From: Benincasa hispida
Lineage: Eukaryota > Streptophyta > Magnoliopsida > Cucurbitales > Cucurbitaceae
Assembly (NCBI RefSeq): GCF_009727055.1
Contig: NC_052359.1
Location: 7,780,418-7,844,417, forward strand
Direction: 5' to 3'
DNA length: 64,000 nucleotides
The notes under the pieces were generated by a model, which had not been told where the DNA came from, did no database searches, and worked only from the letters and a program-made list of their open reading frames with translations. Positions 46,601 through 58,163 of the stretch are shown one piece after another. The first letter of the stretch is position 1. Every line of letters starts with the position of its first letter. The position numbers and the translations under genes are program-made.

Positions 46601-49600
46601 TATTTTTGCTTCCATATCCCTTTTTTCAATTAACATGTCCTGAAAATGTAATAAAATAGACCACCAAATAAATAATAGAAATAGAGGCTCAATATAAGTT
46701 TGATGCGAAGTTAGCTGTACTGACCTGGTGTTCCTTGTCTTTTTCATCATACTGCGATCTCAGCCTCTCAAGACTACGTGTTGCCTCAGCTAAGTTTTGC
46801 TTTTCAAATCTCAATGATTCTTTTAGGGCTTCCAATTCTTCTTGCATTACCATTTCTTCCTTATTCTTTTCGTGCAATTCCTTCAGTAACTACATTAAGA
46901 AAGGTTTCCATCATCGAAATGGAAAACACTTTTTATAAGATGATGGTGAAATATATACAAATCCTATCAAGGATAATAACAAAAAAACACTTCCACTGGG
47001 TAATGAGAGTAGACAAGCTATAATTACAAAAGTGTATTAATGGATGGTTTCATGAAGCAGCACATATGCATGCCCACATATTAACATTTCAAGGCAAAGA
47101 ATAAGCCCTTTCAAGGGTTACCTGTTCAGCATTTCTCTTAGACTCTTCAATGCCCTTACTCAAATCTTGAACTCGTTTCTCATATGCTTCCACACTTTGA
47201 ATCTTTAAGTTGCAGGAAGAATCTCCGAGCAAGGAGCCAACAGCAGCAGATCTAGCTTTAGAGTAACGACGCAACATGACATCATTTATGTGTGTCTGGA
47301 GAGCAATGCAAATTTCTTCTCCCTAGAAAATAAGAACTAGTCAAGAAACCACTGTGACAGGGCACATGAGCTGAAATTCCCAAACACAAGTATTGATGTA
47401 TGGAGATGAAAGCAACGAAGATAACCTGTTTGGTCTCAAACTGGAAAATGTGTAGGACGCCAGCAACTCTCATCTTAAAAAAGACCGCAGTGTTACTGCT
47501 ACCGAACTGCATTATATCTCTTAATTCAGCAGAATGTAAATACTCCTTTGGAACTGGACGGAAGAAATGAACCTATAGAAAGTTGAGCAATTAGACCAAC
47601 TTCAACCAGCCAGATGGCCCATTTAGGAATATTTAAATCACCGGACAGGTACCTCATTATATTTGATACACGTGAGACTATAATGCCAATATGCATGCGT
47701 TTGAATATTAAACCATTATAAGTAGTTGGGTAGATGTGGCAGTGGGTGATTCTTTGAATTCTAACTTCTGAAGAAAGTGTGATTTTGAAACATATGAAAA
47801 CTGGCAATATTTCTATGTCTTTTGCATCTATTAATAATTGAATTGGCATTCTATTTATCTCCAAAAAAAAGAAAAAAAAAGAAAAAAAGGGTAGTTGTGC
47901 ACGTGGAAACCTATATTACCCCTCTTTTGTTGATACCCAAAATTATACGTCCAGGTAGAAGTCCAATGGGATCATCAATCTTGCGGACGCCAAAGAAAAC
48001 TGAATTCCCATAAGGAAGTGTTCTCAATATTCGAAGAAACTGTTGTCTTGCGTCATCCTTCGTCAGATGCTCCTGACAAATTAGTAAGAGAAATATTCAG
48101 CAAACTCTTTGTTCTTGGTCAAGATTGAATTGGTGGCTTTTTTTTTCTTTGGATAAGAAATAGCAATGTATTTTCACAAAAAGGCAGGAAAGAGCAGCCT
48201 AGGGGCCATGGAGAAGGAAAAAAAACATTTATACCTACTAAAAAATGGCAAGGAAAACTTGGCATAAACCTTGTATACATATTTTTCACTAATTCGTACA
48301 GAACAAGGTACATCAATTAAAAAGAAAGGCCTATCCTCAATGAGAAAAAGGAACTCGAGATTTGAACGTGGCTCAGAGGAATATCTCTAAAACCACTCAC
48401 ATACAGATCATGTTGAATGGCATATCTCTAAAAACAACAATGCTTGTCAGTGCTTAAGAAAATATTCATAAAATTGAGAGTAATATTGCCTTAACAATCA
48501 ATTCAAAATAACATTTACTAATCTAAATAGACTCTTCAAGATAGTAATTTGTCTGCAACAAAATACTTCAAATACCAAAACTTACCATTGAACGAAAACG
48601 CGAGAGAATATCCAACTCCCACTCTCGCTTTGGTCTTGTTATGGCAATTTGTCTGGGTACAAATCTTTCTAGAAGCGAATTCCAATCACTAGTACCCATC
48701 AAGCAGTTAAAAGTACAATTAAAATGGAGTACACAAACCTATACTAAAAGAGGTAATGTTTTTTTCTACATAATTGGGAATGAAGAAGATACTTGTTGTA
48801 GAAAGTAAAGGAAATGAAAGTTTAACATACTATTTTAAAATATGAAAACAAAGCATAATGATAAATTACTTCAATAAAGGAGAGCAATAAAAACACCTAC
48901 GTGCAAGATTCTGGACTGGTAATAAACCCAATTTCAACAAGAATTTGTAATGCTGAAAGCTGTGCAGCATCATCCCTTCCAACAGGATAATTTCCCAACA
49001 AATAGTCGTGCTGCAGCTGTAAATATAGACTGACTCTCACATAGATGTTTAAATATAAAAGTTCAAATGGCACATAAGACGTTTCCGGTTGCACTAACTT
49101 TCTAAGCAACCTGCTTTTTATTTTCCCAAAACTTTGAGGGAATAAACTTTCTTTCTTTCTTTCTTTTCTTTTTCTTTCTTTCTTTCGATAGACCAAAAAA
49201 AAAATTACCAAAAGAATAAATTACGAAGAAACTACCCAGAAGAAACTAACAAAGAAAACAAAAATAAAACATGCATGGAACAAAAGATGAACAAAAAGAA
49301 ACTATGATGAAGAAAAAGGCAAAACAAGCATAGAAGAAAATCCACCTATCAAGACTACGTGATTTGGTCTAAGGACTTTTAATTAGAATTTTACTATATT
49401 TGCAACTAATTTTAGAGTTTGCTATTCTTGCTATTAATTTAGCTTATTTTGCCATATATGCAAGCAACTCTAAAGAATAATATGATATATTTAAATGTAT
49501 TGTTTTCATCAAAGCTTATCAGATTAAATGTTAATTTTTAAAGCCCAACGTATTGAGTTAAGGATATGCTACAAAATAATATCATTACTTTAAAAGATAT

Positions 49601-52600
49601 CTAATCAATAAGTTTCCTTTTTCAAGGCAAAAATAACTATTCAATTGTATTAAAAATTATTTTTTTCCTACCGAAATCACAAAACATCATCGATAATTTT
49701 TTTTGTAAGGATATCTCTTACAATATCAACTATTATTGGATGGAAACTTGCCCTAAGGCAATACAAATGAGGACCATCTGAACTAGAAATATATATATAT
49801 ATATACACACCTTTTGAAATGCAATAGTTAAACGATTAATGTCCCATTTGATAAACATTTTGTTTTTTGTTTTCCATTTTTTAAAATTATGCTTGTTTTA
49901 TCACAATTTGTCAGTAAGTTTTTCACCTTCCAAACTTCAAAAATAAAATCAAGTATTCAAAAACTACTCCTTTTTTTTTTCAGGTTACAAATTCTAGCTT
50001 CATTTTTTAAGACATTTCTACGAAGTAGAGGCAATAAAGCAATAAAACAGTAAGGTAAAAGTAATGTTTTAAGCTTCATTTTTAAAAACAAAATGGTTAT
50101 CAAACTGGACCTAAATTATAATTTGATTGCTAAAATTTCAATTTTGTGTCTAGTAGGATTTGGACTTCAAAAAGTATCTAATGGGTCTATAAACATTTAA
50201 TGTTATGTCTATTCAATATCTAACCTACTAGATACATTTTGAAGTCGATTGACTTATTCTATGTCTATTCAATCTCCAACCTATTAGTTACATTTTGAAG
50301 TCGATTGACTTACTTGTTAGATACAAAATTGACAGTTCAAGGACTTGCAAACATTTTTCAAGGTATAGGGGGCCTATTACACACAAAAGTGAAAGTTTAG
50401 GAGCACTCTTTAAAGTTCATGAATCTATTAGACACAACACTCGAAGTTTTAGAATCCAACTTGTGATGTAACCAAGATAAAACATTCCTACCTGAACATA
50501 TGACAGTTGTATAAACATTGGGTCCGCTACAGCTTCATCAGACTCCCGAAACAGCTTCTTTTTAAATGTCAACTTGAAGTGCAGAATTTCTCCTTTGCTT
50601 CGATCCTTTGTTGCCTTGAATTCTGCTAACAGATCTCCAATATATTTGTTGTCATCAAGCCCAACATACTCCTCTGTTGAGAAGAATTCCATGTCAGATT
50701 AAGATGTCCATCCATCCGTTCAAATTAGAACCAAAATATAATATGTTAAACTGTACCATTCCCTAGATCAAGTGCTTTAGCCCCACTAACGAGCTTACGG
50801 CATTCAAAAAGACTGAAGCTAGAGTGTGCTGACAGTTTTATAACACCTGAAAGTTCCTGAACAAAAATATGAAATGTTCTGAGGGTCCACTAATTAATCA
50901 TATTAAGTGTGGTAGCCACAGGAAAACATTCACTTAAGTAGGTTAAATTAAGGAACAGATATGAATATAAAAAAGAAACAAAAGAACAGACTACTATCTT
51001 CTTTAACTCTAATAAATCGAACTCTTATCATGGAACCCAGCAACTAGTTTATTTCAAATTCCAACTATCAAAACCAGGATACTTCAGTTTTTTATGTTTT
51101 TTGGTTTGAGAGGCTTCAGGAGTTTATGCCTCTTCAACTTTTCTCGTCATTGTCATTTTAAAGGTTTTGGTTGCCATCTTTGAAACTATAGTATTGTGTT
51201 GCTTACTGGTTGCCATTGCTATTTTGTCCAATTCTCATTGTTGTGCTCCTCCCTTTAGGGGTAGGAGGCTCATAAACACCTACGACCCACCCCACCTTCA
51301 TGCCTTCCTCGAGAGAAAATGTATATTATTTAAAAGGTACGACCATCTATAGACTAAAGTGTCGAGGATCCCACATTGGAAAAGTCAAGGGACCTCACAC
51401 TCTTCATAAGATAGATGGGCTACTCCTCTCATTGCCAATTGATTTTGAGATGGAGCCTATATTATCTAATATGGTATCAGAACCCATAAAGCCCAAACGG
51501 GAATTCGGTTCAAAAGTAAAATTGAGATCCAATTCAAGAATGGTAAACCTAAAAGAGGCACAATCTTGAGGGAGCATGTTGAGGATTCTACATTGGAAAA
51601 ATCAATGGACCTCACACTTTTCATAAGATAGATGGGCAACTTCTCTCATTGCCAATTGGTTTTGGGATGAAACCTCATATTATCTAATATAAAACTTATA
51701 CTGATGTTGAATGGGAAGGAAGTACAATAGCTAGAAAGTCTACTTTTGGCTATTGTTCCTTAACTTTGTTGGAGGTAACTTAATAACTTGATAAAGCAAA
51801 AAGTAAAACGTAGTGACTAGAAGCAACGTCGAAACAGAACTTAGGGCCTTAGCCCATACTATTCATGAAGGTATATAAATAAAAAGATTCTTGAAGAATT
51901 CAAACTTTTTTATAAGATACCTAAACGGGTTTACTGCCACAATAAGGCTACATTTCTGTAGCCCATAATATAGTTCAACATGATAGGATGAAGTATATTG
52001 AAGTCAACGTGTGTGTGTATATATATATATAAATATATCATAAAGGAGAAAATTCACACTAGTGTAATGTGTATTCTTTTTCTCCCAACAATAGAGCATG
52101 TCGCGACGTGTTGACTAAAGCACTATTCAAAGTACAAAAAAAAGTTTAGAGGAAACAAAATTTTCAATGAAATAAAGAATGACTTGACAAATTGGCAATG
52201 AAAGATATCTTTAGATCAGCTTGAGGAGAAGTGTTGATCCATTATTAGTAAATATTAACTGTAAATACCTAAATTAGTTGACAGTTTAAATTTATTTCTC
52301 ATTCCACTTTTCTATCTCATATGGCCATTTCTCCTGTATACAAGGGACGTATTTCTTACTTTGTAAATCATTGAAATACAAAAGTATCTTATTCCATCAA
52401 AATTAATACTACCTCAACAGAATCAGCCACCGTTGTTGTCATATCATATGTAATTTCTTCAAAAGTTTCATCCAAGAAAAATACTATAGTTGTAAGTTTT
52501 CGGCCTGTTAAAAGAGCTTCGATTTCCTCACGACCAGGTATTATATGCCTGGGACCAGCCTTCATGCAACGTTTTAAAGCATTCAGTGTATTTAATGCAA

Positions 52601-54691
52601 GAACTCGAATCTCTGGATCAGTATTTATGCCTTGTGCAACATTATGAACATACTCTGACAGATATCCACCAATATCCTTGCTAGGAGGCATAGCAGATGC
52701 ACATAAATACATCAGCTCCCATGCTTTGATTAAATATTGCCTGTAATATTCGTATTCATATGCATAGAGAGATCAATCCAAAAAATGTGGTATTGCATTT
52801 AATTAAAATATCAGTAATTCAAGCTAGAATTTAATCATCAAAACCAAGGATCAACAAGGAAAATAATAGTTTAGAGCATACCTATCAGGAGAATTTCTAG
52901 TTTGCTTAGAGATTTGGATAAAAAGTTCATCCCGTAGCTCTGAACGTTTCAAAGTGTGCTTGTATAGTTTTCCAACAAGCTCAATTCGTTCATCTAAGCT
53001 TGTTGCATTAACTCTATCAGAAGAGTCAACACCCATGTACTTCAAGATTATTTGGAATAGTTTTATGGCTCGGCTCACTAGGTCAGAATTTATTTTAAGT
53101 AATGAAGTTGGTATAGGATCCTGTACAAAATTTACAACTTACTCTTGTAAGAGTTTGGTGAGTACTTAAATTTCATGACAAACAAGATGTTCTCACCTTT
53201 TGGAAACACAACATATCCTCAAATGTGAATTTTTCCCGAACTTGAGGACCTACAGATCTTTTGGAAAAGAATCCACGTTTACCAGAAGAATGGATTTGTT
53301 TGTGCATCATCCTTAAGAATCCTTCGACCTTGGAAAATAATAATATATAGAGACATCAATTTTCAGGGATTATAATGAAAATAAAGATTGTCAGACATCA
53401 GAAACAACACAGAAACCATTTCACACTTGTAGGCATCATAAATATTATCCCACCTGGAATCTGTCGATCAAAGGTATGACACCAGCAAGTTCTGCAGGAA
53501 TTGCCGTGGATATGGTTGTAGGAGTACTAAAGAAACAACCAAAGAGAAAGTTAATTGTCAGAGACAGAAAAAATTAATCCAGAAAACATCAAACTATAAT
53601 ACGAGCTGAGGAGACACTGAAAGAGAATATAAGAAGTCAATGAGTTTGCATTTGTTAGTATTATCATTTTTACACAATAAAAAATGGAAAGAAAAAAAAG
53701 GAGGAAGGAATTGTAAGTATTATCATTAATGATTATTTTTCTGGATGAGAAACCAAGCTTCAAGCTTGAGAAAAATGCTAGAATATAATCATCAATGAGT
53801 AATTTTCTATTAATAGCACCGAGTTTTTTTAATACACTTTTGATTGAAGTCCTAAACGAAGGAGGTCATAATATCCGGTGAAACAACGGCATGAAAGGAT
53901 GGGATCGGTGGTCCAAGTTTCATTTCTTCTTTCCAGAATCCTGCTACAGGTGAGAGTTGAGAGAGGTGCCCTTCTTCTTTCTTTCTTTTCTTATTTTTTT
54001 CGTTTTTGAATAAGAAACCAAAATTTTCATTGAGAAATGTGAAAGAATATATAAGGGCATACAAAAAAAAGGAAAAAAAGAAAACCTTCAAATCCAAAAG
54101 AATTACCAAAGGCTTTAGAGGCAAACACCCATGAGAAGGTATTAAAAAGAGAAGTCAATGGTAATTACAGGAGGTGCTTTTCATGACACAAGTTGTAATC
54201 TGTTAGTTGCATGCATAGAGTAATTTATTTTCTTACAATGCTTTCTGATCTTCGTTGCTCCACTAAATATCTGAATGTTAGACCAATTAGACTAATACTT
54301 TGACGCTAGCTTCTCCAATTTATATCTAAACTATGTTTAATCACAGGAATGATGTAGTTGGCAAGCCTGGCTATGACCTAATGACTTCAGTATAATCTTT
54401 TTTCTGAAGACTGAAGCCGCCAATAACATTCAGTATTACAACTTCATTGCTTCAAGGGAGAACGAAAATATGCATTCATGAAATTCAATATGTAACAAAT
54501 AAAATTTTAGAGATTAATTGCAACAGGTATTTTTTTTGCACTCACGGGGGTGCAAAATTGGAGCCATCACTGTCATAATCATCCCCATTTGAAGCAGCAG
54601 CAAAGCTTTGAAGGAGAGTATCATCATTGCCACTGCTGGAGTTAAAGGAAGATCCCATTGCCCTAGCACTCTGAGCCATGTCAAAGGTCAT
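40646..54691 (-). CDS. KCBP: Kinesin-like calmodulin-binding protein (KCBP/ZWICHEL, kinesin-14), 23 exons, 1265 aa
   Basis: A minus-end-directed microtubule motor that binds calmodulin, needed for trichome branching and spindle/cortical work in Arabidopsis. Exons: 54546-54691, 53454-53526, 53197-53328, 52882-53120, 52413-52740, 50757-50856, 50492-50673, 48901-49016, 48586-48688, 47920-48072, 47426-47572, 47122-47322, 46725-46889, 46535-46639, 45402-45542, 45121-45315, 44845-44971, 42827-43029, 42525-42707, 42165-42260, 41838-42035, 41336-41607, 40646-40838. The summed length is a multiple of three without stops. Start: ATG directly after an in-frame TAA. Domains: MyTH4 about 118-275 (ending before [19 protein letters not shown]), FERM about 280-600, coiled coil about 610-880, motor about 887-1210 with P-loop GQTGSGKT (970-977), switch I NEESSRSH (1083-1090), switch II DLAGSE (1116-1121), then the calmodulin-binding helix around [13 protein letters not shown] (1224-1236). 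Intron 18 is GC-AG. The product is probably functional. Confidence 0.97.
42708..42826 (-). other. KCBP intron 18: non-canonical GC-AG
   Basis: The upstream exon ends ...GATACGCGG and the intron begins GCAAGT (GC at 42825-42826), the usual consensus of GC donors; the acceptor is ATGCAG before TATCTTGTCCAG. Only this donor keeps the frame and joins FEDTR to [11 protein letters not shown] as in Arabidopsis KCBP. The nearest GT (42821-42822) would shift the frame. Confidence 0.85.
43030..44844 (-). other. KCBP intron 17, 1.8 kb, with possible retroelement remnants
   Basis: No exon found. Around 44,220 a TGGTTATCAGA motif resembles a tRNA-Met primer-binding site and is preceded by an LTR-like stretch; around 44,512 there is a TATAAAAG box. 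These hint at an eroded LTR element but do not form a recognisable pair. A short ORF at 43,644-43,826 has no known motif. Confidence 0.3.
45543..46534 (-). other. KCBP intron 14, about 1 kb, with an unidentified C-rich block
   Basis: Contains T tracts of 20-22 nt near 45,750 and 14 nt near 45,848. The block at about 46,030-46,260 stands out by its C-rich composition; on the minus strand it reads as a coding-like stretch ([19 protein letters not shown] then a stop) that I cannot assign. It might be a captured gene fragment. Confidence 0.3.
49847..50105. mobile_element. hAT-like MITE, second copy (KCBP intron 7)
   Basis: Inverted ends TTTGATAAACATTTTGTTTT and AAAACAAAATGGTTATCAAA resemble those of the MITE at 1141-1420; the body is similarly AT-rich and non-coding. 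Flanking 8-mers (TGTCCCA-, TGGACCTA) match only loosely, so the target duplication is eroded. Confidence 0.6.
51290..52390 (+). mobile_element. Ty1-copia 3' fragment (RNase H + PPT + 3' LTR) in KCBP intron 5
   Basis: The plus strand reads [11 protein letters not shown] up to 51,358 and, after the TRIM insert, [20 protein letters not shown] (about 51,697 onward), the RNase H region of copia polyproteins, with stops. A purine tract CTTGAGGAGAAG ends at 52,232 and an LTR start TGTTGATCC follows at 52,233. The 5' part of the element is missing. It lies antisense to KCBP. Confidence 0.75.
51360..51689 (+). mobile_element. TRIM (miniature LTR retrotransposon), 330 bp, nested in the Copia fragment
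   Basis: Two LTRs of about 112 bp (51360-51471 and 51577-51689) start TGTYGAGGATYC and end ATTATCTAATA. A tRNA-Met primer-binding site TGGTATCAGAACCC follows the first LTR, and a purine-rich tract CTTGAGGGAGCA precedes the second. TAAAG (51355-51359) and TAAAA (51690-51694) are the likely 5-bp duplication with one change. Only about 105 bp lie between the LTRs, with no coding capacity. Confidence 0.88.
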
Positions 54692-55360
54692 TTAACAGGG
54701 GCAGAAATGGATTTAACTACTAGGGATCCCTGTAACTAAAAACTGCAAAAAGGTGTATAGTTGAAAAGGTTAATTTTTATACGATCAGCATCCGAGCTAA
54801 TGTATATTTATTTTTAAATAATAATAATAATAAATAGAATGAGAAGTACAGGGAGACAAAAATAGTAATGAAATTTTGAACTAATCCAGAATGGAATATG
54901 TTCTCGAACAATGAAACCCATTATATATCAATGACGCCGCTGGATAGTGAGAAAATAATACATTGAAACGCGCTAGCAATTACTTAAAGAGTAAAAGATG
55001 TGCGTATAAAACCCATACGAGCTACAAGAAAATAGATCCACTGAAGTTAGAGAACAATGTAAGAACGCCAGCCCTTCACTTCATAACACTATAGGAAGGG
55101 CCATAAAAAAAATTAAGAAAAAAAAGGTAAATGCATAGAAGAATTGACGAAGCTTGAAGAATGAATGATTAATTGCAGGTTGAAGCAAAATGAGTTACCT
55201 TTTGGAAGCAAAAGAGAGGTGGCGGAGAGATCTGAGGTGAAACTTGAAGGTCAGCCAGGCATTGAGTCGCTGGTTGGTAGAGATTAGAGAAAGAGAGGGC
55301 AAGGAGGGGGAGAGAGAGAGGAGGAGGAGGAGAGAGAGAGAGAGAGAGAGGGAGCAGTGG
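54692..55360 (-). other. KCBP 5'UTR with a 456-nt leader intron
   Basis: A donor AAAAG|GTAACT at 55,198/55,199 and an acceptor TTTTTGCAG|T at 54,743/54,742 define an intron of about 456 nt, leaving a short UTR piece 54,692-54,742 before the ATG. The first exon (from about 55,199) is pyrimidine-rich on the sense strand, with a CT/CTC tract at 55,314-55,352. Exact transcription start is unknown; the structure is inferred. Confidence 0.6.
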
Positions 55361-55375
55361 TGGGAGTCACGAGAG

Positions 55376-55406
55376 TATTTTAAATGGCAAGCAAGCAAAG
55401 GCCCAA
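55376..55406 (-). promoter_or_regulatory. Putative KCBP core promoter
   Basis: On the minus strand a TATA-like ATTTAAAATA (about 55,377-55,386) lies some 25-30 nt before the CT-rich leader, with a site II-type TGGGCC (55,400-55,405) upstream. Assignment by position only. Confidence 0.35.
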
Positions 55407-55949
55407 AAAATGGGTAGCGAGTCGACTTGAGTTGCCGGCCTGACAATATCTTCGAACAATCTGGCATTTACATTGTCATTGCCGCAAATCTACTACTCCT
55501 CAAACCGGGGAGAGGGAAATTTACAAAATCCCGCGACTTCAAATTTCATCATTTCATTTCCTGATGTCATTTTTTAATAACAGCTACAACCTTTATTTAT
55601 TTGGTTGGCCGAAACAGACCTTATACTATTATATTCGGTATAGAATAATTCTTTCAATCTATATTTATATTTCTTTGGATCAATCATTATGTGTTCATAT
55701 CACCTATAATAAAAATTTGCTAACAATCTCTCTCTCTCTCTTATCCAAAGCAGAACTATAACTATATTTAACATCGCGTTTGGCTCACCAACATGAGTTG
55801 AATTGAGTTGGTATAATATACCAATTCATTATTTGGTCCACCAACTTTAAATGTTAGAAGAGTTGAGTTGATATATTTTACCAACTCATCCCAACTCCCA
55901 TGTTTTCAATGGCTCCACCCATTGACCGTTGTCACACTCTGATAACTAA

Positions 55950-56660
55950 CTTCGGGCTCCGACAACCACCTCCGATCACAACTTCGGCGACTAACTCCAA
56001 GCTTCGACAACCACCTTCGATGACAATTCCGACACAAAAATCCGGACTTCGACAACCACCTTCGATGACAGCTCCGACGACCAATTTCGAGCTCCGACAA
56101 CCTTCACGTGACCAACTCTGACAACCAATTATGGCCATTAACAACCACCTCCAGTGACCTAACTCCAACGACCATCTTTGTACTACCAACTCTGACGACC
56201 AATTGACTCCAACAACAAACTTCAATGACCAGCTCCGATAACCACCTTCGTAGGCTCCGACAACCACCTCCAACTACAAACTCCGATGAAAACCACTTTT
56301 GATGATCACCTTTGAGCGAGCAACTTCAACGACCAACTCGAGGCTTCGTTAACCACCTCTGACGATAAACTCCGACAGCCAACTCTAATACCACTTTCAT
56401 GCAACTAATTTCGGACTCCGACAGTCTCCTTTGACTACAATCTCCAGCGAAAATCATATTTGATGATCAATTCGACGTCCACTTTTGCCCAACCAACTTC
56501 GGGATTCGAAAACTACCTCCAATGACAAACTTTGACAACCAACTCCAATACACCTTCATGTGACCAACTTCAAGCTCTGACAACCATCTCTGACTACAAA
56601 CTCCAGCAAAAAATCATCTTCAATAAACAACTTCGACAACCACTTCCAACTACTATAAGA
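55950..56660 (+). repeat. Degenerate 45-bp minisatellite
   Basis: Units start YCGACAACCACCTTCGATGA and continue with a second CCGACGACCAA-type half. The first three units are clearly 45 bp, and the array decays into about a dozen diverged units towards 56,660. The period is a multiple of three, so one frame stays open for 73 codons as a repeated peptide; I see no sign that it is a gene. Copy 1 of the transposon holds only about one unit-like stretch (721-790). Confidence 0.75.
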
Positions 56661-56976
56661 CTAATGTCTGTTAAAGTATGTTATAGGGTTGTTGGTTATA
56701 TAAAAAAATATTATTTTGTCTACGCTAAGTGCAATATTTATACGCAATGAATTCACATATCAAACGAGTGTGAATAATATTTGGATGATGTACGTAGTTG
56801 AAAAGTATGTAACATATAACAAACAAAAAAAAAAAAATTATAAAATGAAAATTTTTTTCCTAAAATATTTTCCAACAAGAATTAATGAAAAATAGATAAC
56901 TGTTCTTTGATGATCCTCCAATTTAGAGGAAATAAAAGTGAAACTTGAAGAAATATGGTGACATTCTATTGGTTTT

Positions 56977-57225
56977 TGTTGAAAATGTCCTAAAACTCGC
57001 AGTTCGTGTTAAACATTCCATTTTATCAATAACAATGACTTGTTGATTTTGCATCTTATTATGAAAATCCAATAAACACATCCTTGGCTATAGTCTGAAT
57101 GTTGTAACTTTATGTAGTGACATAAACAGGATCAAGTTGACAGTATATAGCCTAAATGGTCTACAACAAGATATGGAGAAGATAGCAGCTGGAGATGGAG
57201 CATTGAAGAAATTCTACAAGAGGTA
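56977..57225 (+). repeat. LTR 5'-end fragment
   Basis: Begins TGTTGAAAATGTCCTAAAAC, then CTCGCAGTTC, TTTATGTAGTGACATAAACA and AGTATATAGC, matching in order the start of the solo LTR at 33,342-31,496 (minus). Only about 250 bp are present, so it is truncated. Confidence 0.65.
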
Positions 57226-57850
57226 TGTCTTAAAACTCTTTTTTTTTTTTTTTACAAAAGCGTACTTTAGATTTTGCCAAAATTAGTGAATTTAAATGTT
57301 TAGATGATCCTTGTGCTTCCGCTGCTGTTGATACAATCCTATAGTTTTCATGATGATGAGAGAGATTTAATTAACAAAAATTCATGATATATTTAAAATA
57401 TAGAGCAATAATAGGAAGAAGAAGAAAAAGAAGATGATGATAATGAAATTCATGAAGAAAAATTAGCTAGAATCAAAAGTTTTGATTTCGCTATAGTTTT
57501 TTATTTTATTTAATCATATTTCTACAATAAATGTAATAAGTTAATTGTTGTTCATAGCCAAAAAAGAAAGAAAGAAAGAAAAAGTTTTAGAAATTAAAAA
57601 AAAAATTGTAATCCATATTTCATTCATACAAAGATGGTTAGAATTATTGAATAAAAAAGTTTCAGAACAAAAATAATAATCATAAAAACATATTATTTAG
57701 AGTTTAAAAAACTACATCAGATACTCAAATATATGAACTCAACTCTGCACCCCAAACACAGACATATGAACTCCATAGATATATGAACTCCACAGACATA
57801 TGAACTCCAGACATCTTATCTCAACTCAGCACCTCAAACAACCTTTTAAT

Positions 57851-58163
57851 CTCTTTAAACTTACAACTAGAAAGTAACATATGAGAAAAGTTAGAATCCC
57901 ATGAAAACAAGACAGTCATAAAATCTCGTCGAGCCAACATATGGATTGTTATTTTCCATTCCTCACACACAAAACGAAAATGGATGAATGGAAAGAAAAT
58001 AAACAGCCAATTGCCATATGTTTTCAAAGAGAGTATGCACCTCTAGATAAGGCTTAATAGATCGATTAACACCTCGTGATCTAACAAAATCGTAGTATCC
58101 ACCACCTCATCTCTAGTAACCACAACCAAACCTTCAAAAATTTCCTGAGCCTTAATACATATT
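57851..58163. other. Spacer, nothing recognised
   Basis: No reading frame, repeat or RNA gene that I can support. Confidence 0.4.

Larger units (their letters stand above)
55776..57850. mobile_element. Non-autonomous transposon, copy 2, upstream of KCBP
   Basis: It shares its landmarks with 600-1610: GAGTTGGTATAATATACCAA near 55,805, an ATTTTACCAACTCA block at about 55,876, the gaa/gat-rich block at 57,417, TTTTGATTTCG at 57,479, the block at 57,600-57,690, and four TATGAACTC motifs at 57,733-57,806 before CTCAAACAACC. Relative to copy 1 it has an expanded 45-bp minisatellite (55,950-56,660) and an LTR fragment near 56,977, and it lacks the MITE. Ends are approximate. Confidence 0.6.

Noticed and set aside
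49141..49190. CTTT-rich tract that looked like a repeat array in KCBP intron 7
   Set aside because: Simple low-complexity pyrimidine tract without a regular unit.
55900..56121. 73-codon ORF with LRQPPSMT repeats
   Set aside because: Explained by the 45-bp minisatellite, whose period is a multiple of three.
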